Source of the DNA: Escallonia rubra
Lineage: Eukaryota; Streptophyta; Magnoliopsida; Escalloniales; Escalloniaceae
DNA length: 64,000 nucleotides
Assembly (NCBI GenBank): GCA_033065855.1
Contig: JAVXUO010002747.1
Location: 310,001-374,000, forward strand
Reading direction: 5' to 3'
Position numbers and translations under genes: made by a program. Shown piece after piece: positions 57,591-64,000 of this stretch; position 1 is the first letter of the stretch; each line of letters starts with the position of its first letter. The notes beneath the pieces are model-generated. The model did no database searches and was not told the origin of the DNA. It saw only the letters and a program-made list of their open reading frames with translations.

Positions 57591-60500
57591 ATGCATCACC
57601 AAGGCATCATAACCCTCAAAGTTAAATCCCCACCCACCCGCAATGGACTGCCCGCACACTCAATCCTTCCCCAAAACCCTAGACTAGTCCACGCCATCTT
57701 CGCCGGCGTCCCAACTCTGCTGCTCGACAGTACTAGCGGAAAGAGGACTCGAGTTTTGACCCTTCAACGTAGTAGTAGCAACACTAAAGGGGTTCAGGTT
57801 TTACGGACCTCTTCCGGCGGCGCCGCCGCAAAAGAGTATGACGTGGCCACTCTTGGAAACCTGTGCGTTGATGTGGTGCTCAATGTCCCCGAGTTGCCGC
57901 CTCCGTCGCGGCAGGAACGTAAGGCTTACATGGATGAACTGTCGAAATCGCCACCCGATAAGGTGTCTGATACAATCTAATTACTTAGTTTTGTTTTATG
58001 TAGAATTTGTGATTATTCAATTATATAATCTGCATTTGACTTTAGTATTTCAGTTCTTGGTTACTGTCTGTGTTACTATCATTCAGTTTGATGAGATTGA
58101 TGACGTTTTCTCTAATTGATTTTTTGTGTTTGTAGAAATGCGAATTAGTGTTTATTATTTTAAATAGGAATTTTTGGGTGCATTGAAAATTTTTCCAAGT
58201 GTTTCCCAGCTTGTTTTTCGGTTTTGCATGTTTGTAATTGAACAGTTGTTCTAGATTGTACTGTATGATTCTAAACGTGTATTCTAACCATCTTAATGAT
58301 CGTGACCTTGAAACTTACTCTTTGCTCCTGATAAAAATTGCATGTTCCAAGAATACTACTTGTTGCTAGCTTATCCTGGTTACGCACCTTTGACCGCTCT
58401 TGGGATTCGCTTTAGCGAGATGTCAACAAATATTCAACGATCAGAGTTCGAAGCTATCGATCTGGTCACCCCGAATCACACACTCCAAGTCACGTGGCTC
58501 ACCATCGTTAAAATATTCAAGGTGTTGGCATTTGTGCCCTGAGGCCTTTCCCTTGGGGATCGGCCCGAGGCCTTCCCCCTTGGAGATCGGCCAGAGGCCT
58601 GCCCCTAGGGGGTCCTTGCCCCTTGGTCTCTCCTCTCCTTGGGGGCTACTTGTCTCACCTCTTAGGCTCTCCTCTCCTTGGAGGCCACTTGTCTCACCTC
58701 TTAGGCTCTCCTCCCCCCCTTGGGATCTCCTCTCCTGGGGACTCCTTGCTTATTCCTTAATCTCCTCTCACCTTGGGGAGCTCTCTGCTCCACGACCTCC
58801 GTTGCCGTGCCCAAGCGCCGTCTCTGAGTTACTTGCCCCTGGCACAACGCCCATTGCTACGCTCGCGCATCGCAATGCCCAACCGCACCCGCCTTCTATG
58901 CGTTCCCCCGGCACCGCTTCCTTCAGTCTCACCCATGCGCTATCACGGTATCATGTAGAGGTGTCAAACGGGCCGGGCGGCCCGCGGCCCAGCCCGACCC
59001 GGCCCGAAATAAACCCGGCACGGCCCGGCCCGCAGGTGAACAGTGCAGGCCCGCAGGCATAGGGCCTTGGGCCTGGGCTTGGACCAGGCCTGGATTTCCA
59101 AAAAAATGGCCCGGGCCAGGCCCGGCCCGGTTTTGGCCCGAAACAGGCCCGGCCCGTTTTCGGCCCGGATCTGGCCCGATTTTGGCCCAAAATCAGCCCT
59201 ATTTCGGCCTGCCCCACCTTTTTCAAAAAAAAAAAACTTGCCCTCCCCTTTTCCCTCCCAATTGCGTGACGCAATGATTTAAACCATGAACCAAGCATAC
59301 CCGACATGACTTGACTTGATGGTCTAATTTGCCAATAAAAGCAGTTCAAAGATCCCAGCAAGTTTAGCCTTATATAGCGTGTATTCTCTATCAAACTTGG
59401 TTTCAATTGTTCCTATTTCCTGTTAACCCTGCCGACTGGAACAAATTTTCCCTTGGTTTAGGTACAAATTAGTACTGAAAAAAAAAACTAATTAAAACTA
59501 GAAACCTGCCTTAGCCTCCGTTCACCATGCGCATCTTTATCCAGGTCTTCCAGTAAGCTGGTTGGAGGTTTGTCAAGCATCCAAAGATCGACAAGAATCA
59601 AAACACAAGCCTTCGCTAATTTGTTTGCATATTGGTCTCTCGCAAATAGAAAATAAATTTCCTTTGTTGAATGCAATTTGTATCCAACAAGGAAAGATTG
59701 GCTTCAACTGTATGATTATTGTTATATCCGTCTACACTTATGCCAATTAAGTAACAACAAATTATTTATGGACCTACATGTCACTAACAATAAACAAAAT
59801 TTTCTTCTACTGCCGTAATTGGAGCAAAATGTTTCTTCTAGGTGTAATTAACGAAATTAACGAAATGGTTTAAATTAGAATATTTGTTGTTACTTTACTT
59901 GCTTATACACATTATTAAATTAGAATTTGTGTACATAATAACAAGAAAATATCGCAATTAAAGTTTTTATTTTGAATAATCGGAGAATTTAAAAAAAAAA
60001 TTTGGCCCGGGCCCGGCCCAAGCCCGGCCCTAAAAATTGGGCCTGGACTGGGCCCAAATATCCCAGGCCACAGGCCCGGCCCGGCCCGTTTTCTCTCTGT
60101 GTGGCCCGGGCTAGGCCCGGTTCTCCCCGAGGCCCGCTGGGCCCGGGCTGGGCCGGCCCAAGCCCGGCCCATTGACATCTCTAGTATCATGTGCCCCCCG
60201 TACCATTTACTTGAGTGTGTCCCCGACACCGCACATATCTCGTTGCGCCCCATGTGCCGCACCACTTATACAGTCGGGGCCTAGGCACTTTGTCACACTG
60301 CCACTCCCTCGACACGCTGTTTATCCCTTTACCATACCATGCGCATCTCACCTGGGTCGTGGAACATACTTCGACCCACTTTCTGGAATGTGCAGCATTA
60401 CACCGGGGAGCTCCGAGTGCCCCGGTACGAGGGCTCCTCTCCTGCCAGGTAAGCAACTCCTTCAGGACACTACCTTGGCACACTCCGATTGTTTCGACAC

Positions 60501-63269
60501 AAGGACTCATTGAGGGACAGACGACTCCCCAGTAGGAGTATCTCCGCCAGGGAGCTCAGAATGCTCCGACACTAGAACTCCTCTCCCGCCAGGTAGGCAA
60601 TTCCTCCGGGGCACTATCCTGGGGCGCTCCAAGTGCTCTGGCACAAGGACTGATAGTGGGTTAGGCGACTCCTTGGGGCACTGTCTCCGCCAGGGAGCAC
60701 TGATTGCTCCGGTATGAGGACTCCCCTCCGGCTGGGGAGGTGACTCTTCCGGGGCACTACCTTGGCGCCTCGAGGTCACTTCCTTGGCCAGTTGGTTAGG
60801 TGACTCCCCCGAGGCACTACCTTGGCGTGCTCCAACAGAAGGACTCACCAGCACAATAGGCGACTCCTCCGTGACACTATCTCCACCAGGGTGTCTGCGT
60901 GACTAGTCTACGTGCTTCGACATTGAGGGCTCTTCATCGGCACTCCTAGGGACCATGACCTCCGGGTCATTCCGAGACGAGAACAGGTCTCCAGATGGCA
61001 TTGCGCCTAGTCTGCCTCGCAGTTGGGCGTTTGGCCATCCCCACTGCTGGTAGGTTCTTTGCGTTTCTCGACGTCCCTGTGAGACTCAGTAAGGACTTTG
61101 GACTAGTGGCTAGATCAAGGGCTTCTCTGCCACACCGGGCCTGTGTGAGCCAGACTTCCTAGACAGAGCGAAGTTGTGCGAGGGAGGCCTGGTGAATATG
61201 TGATTGGATCATCCGTGGAACACCGGCATTCGTGGACCCCTTGGTGAGGTGTCACTCTCTGGGAGCGTCATGTGTCGCTTGACAACATCACCTCTCGAAC
61301 TCCTATAAATAATGGACTTGAGAATTCATTTTAAAAAAACAGGTAATAATATTGTTGACACCGCTTAACCTTATTAAAGCCTGTGGCACGCCCCTTAGAG
61401 CGAAGTGAGATGCCACTTTGGGCTACAGGTGGGAGGTGATGCACGAAGCGTTCCCACATTTATGAGGTGACTACTTTAGCATCGAACCTATGACCTACAT
61501 CTACAATGGAGCAACCTTACCATCACGCCAGAGCTAGCCCGGTGCACAACCTTCCTGCCTCTGCATTCTCTGGAGAGGATTAGATGTATTATCTCCTAGC
61601 CTTTGCTATTCCAGAAAGGGTGTTCTATGATGCAAACTCCGGACCTGTCTCCTTTGGGTCACAATGGTACCAACGTGCCCCCAATATCGTATCACATACC
61701 ATTATACCGATTTTAAAGATTTACTAGAAGCGATAAAAATAATTTCGAAATAATAACAGATTAAAGAATGGGAGAAGGAAGTGACAGGATGGCTGGACAG
61801 GACCCCTAGAGAGAATAAACAAGGAAAAAGGAAAAGGACGTGCGTCACGCACTCACGTGCCACACTTCAGAGCAAAGGTCGCTGCGAAACAGAATGTTCG
61901 CTATTGTTGTCGAGCGCTTTTGAATCCACTTTCAAGGTATTGGCGTAGTTACTAACTCTAACCAGATTGTAAAGGTTACTTATCAAAAATGAAAGTTACT
62001 GTACAATTGAATGAGGCACCTTGATTTTTTATGGGAGAAGTTATACAGATCAGAATAGAGATGACGGAACAATATGAATTTCCTTACTGTAGCTACCCCG
62101 CCTAGGCCATGTCAACGCTCGTGCCTTGCCTCAGGCAAGTGCTTTTGTTGCCTTTCATAACACTTTTGCATGTTATGACTTGTTTGTTATCTTGAGAAAG
62201 GAGAGTTAGATTTAAGCAAGTGCAAGAAACTCAAATCTAATATTGTCCTACAGTACATCTTCGTTTATGGCTGCATGTAAGAGAACTTTATTTGTACTTT
62301 GCTATATAAGAGTTTAGTAGACAGGAAAAACAACCTCAACTTGGCGCAAACGTCATGCACAGAGGAAGTATACAGAAGAAATCTAAACTTTAGAGTTTAG
62401 ACATTGTCAGCCCCTTATAGTTGGTCAAATTCTCTCTGAGTTTAGCCGTCTCACATGATTAGCAACTCGTACAGAGTTGACTTTAGCTTTCTTGTATTGT
62501 ATCCAGTTAAGGTGTAGTTCTTGTATATATTCACAAACAAATGCACTTTTTCACGGACGACATTTCTTTTCTCCGCATATTATTCAAGTTTGTTTAATTT
62601 TTCTCACAGCAAAACTGGGAAGCTGGTGGTAACTGTAACATGGCAATAGCAGCAGCCAGACTGGGTCTTCGTTGTATTACCATTGGTCATGTTGGTGATG
62701 AAATCTACGGACGCTTCCTCTTGGATGTGCTTCATGACGAAGGAATTGGTGTGGTTGGGATGAGCAACGAGAATCATGTTGACAGTTCAAGTTCTGCATA
62801 TGAAACACTTCTATGCTGGGTGTTGGTGGACCCTATGCAACGACACGGTTTTTGCAGGTATAAAAAATGATCGGTTCATTGTTCTTTAAGTTTCTGTAAA
62901 ACAGCTTTGTGGAGCTGTGGTTCCTACATGGGAATTATTAACGAAGGATGATGCATCTGACATTCATTTTGTTTCAGTCGTGCAGATTTTAGTAAGGAGC
63001 CTGCATTTAACTGGATGAGCAAACTTTCTACTGAAGTTAAGATGGCTATTAAAAAGTCAAAGATCCTGTTCTGCAATGGTTATGGCTTTGATGAGCTCCC
63101 GCCTGGTCTGATTATTTCTGCTATAGAGCATGCTGTTGAAGTTGGGACATCAATATTTTTTGACCCTGGGCCAAGAGGGAAGACCCTTGCTGCCGGGAGA
63201 CCTGAAGAGCAAAGAGCACTTGACATGTTCCTGAGACTGAGTGACGTGCTTCTTCTAACTTCAGAAGAG
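57591..63269 (+). CDS. pfkB-family carbohydrate kinase, N-terminal part (continues past the window)
   Basis: Three exons are visible: 57591-57962 (ends gataag|gtgtct), 62610-62857 (acceptor tcacag|caaaac) and 62978-63269 (ends gaagag|gtttga), in phase, 304 residues. The N-terminus is Ser/Thr/Arg-rich and acid-poor, like a plastid transit peptide. The pfkB fold begins at YDVATLGNLCVDVVLNVPEL, with the ribokinase-type EAGGNCNMAIAAARLGLR motif and HVGDEIYGRF. Exon 3 has KILFCNGYGFDELPPGLI, then FFDPGPRGKTL and LLLTSEE. The catalytic GAGD region must lie beyond 64000. The family phosphorylates sugars or nucleosides; some plastid members are non-catalytic transcription-complex subunits, so the substrate is not assigned. 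Intron 1 is 4.6 kb and filled with repeats. Confidence 0.9.
58540..58947. repeat. GC-rich imperfect repeats left of the hAT insertion
   Basis: Recurrent ctctcctctccttgg, ttgtctcacctcttaggctc and gaggcc...ccttgg blocks. This and the tandem block right of the hAT insertion were probably one continuous repeat region before the insertion. Confidence 0.6.
58956..60183. mobile_element. Non-autonomous hAT element (family 2) in pfkB intron 1
   Basis: Terminal inverted repeats are tagaggtgtcaaacgggccg and, inverted, tagagatgtcaatgggccgg. The 8-bp target duplication gtatcatg is perfect (58948-58955 and 60184-60191). The ends share the ggcccgg-rich subterminal arrays and terminal sequence of the 3.7-kb element at 21298, but the interior is an unrelated or deleted AT-rich stretch without transposase. 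A perfect duplication suggests a recent insertion. Confidence 0.9.
60400..60900. repeat. Minisatellite, about 143-bp period
   Basis: Imperfect units start near 60410, 60554 and 60697, with a decayed fourth unit near 60840. Each holds a gctccg/gctcag start, a gaggactcctctcc-like block and a ggggcactaccttgg-like block. The region is GC-rich and coding frames through it are accidental. Confidence 0.65.
61340..61690 (-). mobile_element. Two Au-like SINE heads in tandem
   Basis: On the minus strand one copy has the head gttggtaccattgtgaccca (61655-61674) and tail gtgcaccgggctagc (61531-61545). A second head directly follows: tggtaaggttgctccattgt (61505-61524), then B-box-like aggttcgatgc (61479-61489). 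Head and tail resemble the Au SINE family as I recall it. RNA polymerase III boxes in the first copy are decayed. Both lie in pfkB intron 1, antisense. Confidence 0.6.
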
Positions 63270-64000
63270 GTTTGACACATACTTTGTAGATGGGTTAGTT
63301 GCACTTTTCACTCCTGAAGTATGATTTATGTGGCCCTCTAGTTCAAAATGATCAAATTGTTGAAGAGTCATCCCTCAAGTCCACTTCTATTGCCATTGGT
63401 CCATCCTTGTCCTCTAGTGACACTTTGGGGAGACAACTACGACCAAATGCTAAAGGTTCTTTCTAGCAATACTTTTTGACTGCTTTAACCGGTCGTAGTG
63501 TCATGAAAGGGCAAAGAGAGAGAAACTGAAGACATTTGAACTTGGGGGCTAATATTGCAACAGATGAAATGTTTTAGAGACTACACGCATTTCATACTTC
63601 TATGGTGAAAGTATGAATCACTTCCTAGATTGAATTAGCTTGTATTCTAGTTTATATTAGTATGGACTACCTAGGCTTATGCCGACTATTTGCTATGTCT
63701 ATAGATTATCAGTATCCTGTTTAACAGTGGTTTATGTATGACCGTTTTGTTATGTGAATTTGTAATATCCTTCTAAGTACCTCAACCTGCATTCTTTCTA
63801 TTAGCCTCTTTGCCCTTAGCAGCAGCGTCTTCTGTTGAAACTTACTGTTCCTGTCTTAATAGTTTCAGGTTTTGCAAGATATCTGTCTTAACACATTTGT
63901 TTTTGATGGTTATGTTACAAGTACGAAAGTTTATAAAACTTTATTTTTCATATAAATTGTACTTAGCACTTAGTTATAATCTTTGTATATTGTTGCTAAG
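63270..64000. other. pfkB intron 3 (to window edge)
   Basis: AT-rich sequence with no further exon recognised. The next coding exon should lie outside the window. Confidence 0.6.

Noticed and set aside
58400-59062. A 220-codon open frame
   Set aside because: It runs through GC-rich intronic repeats and into the end of a hAT element; Pro/Ser/Leu-rich composition only.
60187-60854. Open frames on both strands over the minisatellite
   Set aside because: Repeat-derived, inside the pfkB intron.
1-64000. tRNA, rRNA and CRISPR-like structures
   Set aside because: No cloverleaf tRNA gene or rRNA segment was recognised; spaced repeats seen are explained by transposons and minisatellites, and CRISPR is not expected in a plant.

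Overview
This is a window of a plant nuclear genome, almost certainly from a eudicot. The genes carry GT-AG introns, the intergenic space is AT-rich, and the window holds a typical plant mix of hAT, MULE-like, MITE, LINE, SINE and Copia-type elements. The host proteins recognised are plant families: a JAM-type bHLH, a CYP94A P450, a GTD-binding (myosin-binding) protein, a potato inhibitor I, an INDH-type P-loop protein and a pfkB kinase. I could not fix the species. All identifications come from reading the sequence; no search was run.

Layout. (1) 0-14 kb is a cluster of small secreted peptide genes: three intact short genes (827, 5492, 9961), one truncated copy (7253) and one longer, more canonical member (13818). 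The first four sit in a tandem segmental duplication (about 932-5955 and 7277-10420). Their C-termini (NGCTYIP / NGCTTIP followed by Gly and Cys) resemble the CTNIP/SCREW phytocytokine precursors, but the short members carry four cysteines instead of two. A Helitron-like 3' end and a MULE-like element with doubled arms are interspersed. (2) 15.7-17.8 kb has a bHLH3/bHLH13 (JAM)-like regulator on the minus strand. (3) 19-26.3 kb is transposon ground: a non-autonomous hAT-like element, then a 5'-truncated LINE with a 15-bp target duplication that was itself split by a nearly complete 3.7-kb hAT element. (4) 27-31.5 kb has a two-exon potato-inhibitor-I gene and a CYP94A P450 gene, both minus strand, with a foldback MITE 34 bp past the P450 stop. 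(5) 34.8-38.3 kb has a two-coding-exon myosin-binding (GTD-binding) gene on the minus strand. (6) 42.3-46.6 kb is a broken Copia-like LTR retrotransposon fossil, followed by a GC-rich tandem-repeat block that holds a short coding-like segment. (7) 47.7-55.2 kb has an eight-exon INDH (IND1/NUBPL, Mrp/NBP35 class) gene with a LINE in intron 3. (8) 55.4-56.8 kb has a MITE, a CG dinucleotide run and a second copy of the hAT-like non-autonomous family. (9) 57.6 kb to the right edge is the first part of a pfkB carbohydrate kinase gene, whose 4.6-kb first intron holds a second member of the GGCCCGG-rich hAT family, a minisatellite of about 143 bp period and two Au-like SINE heads.

How the genes may relate: the peptide array, JAM-type bHLH, CYP94 P450 and proteinase inhibitor all belong to families often linked to wound, jasmonate or defence signalling, but nothing here shows co-regulation. 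The other genes are housekeeping: mitochondrial complex I assembly, sugar-kinase-like function and myosin-dependent trafficking. The most novel-looking item is the four-cysteine peptide subfamily with its conserved upstream cassette.
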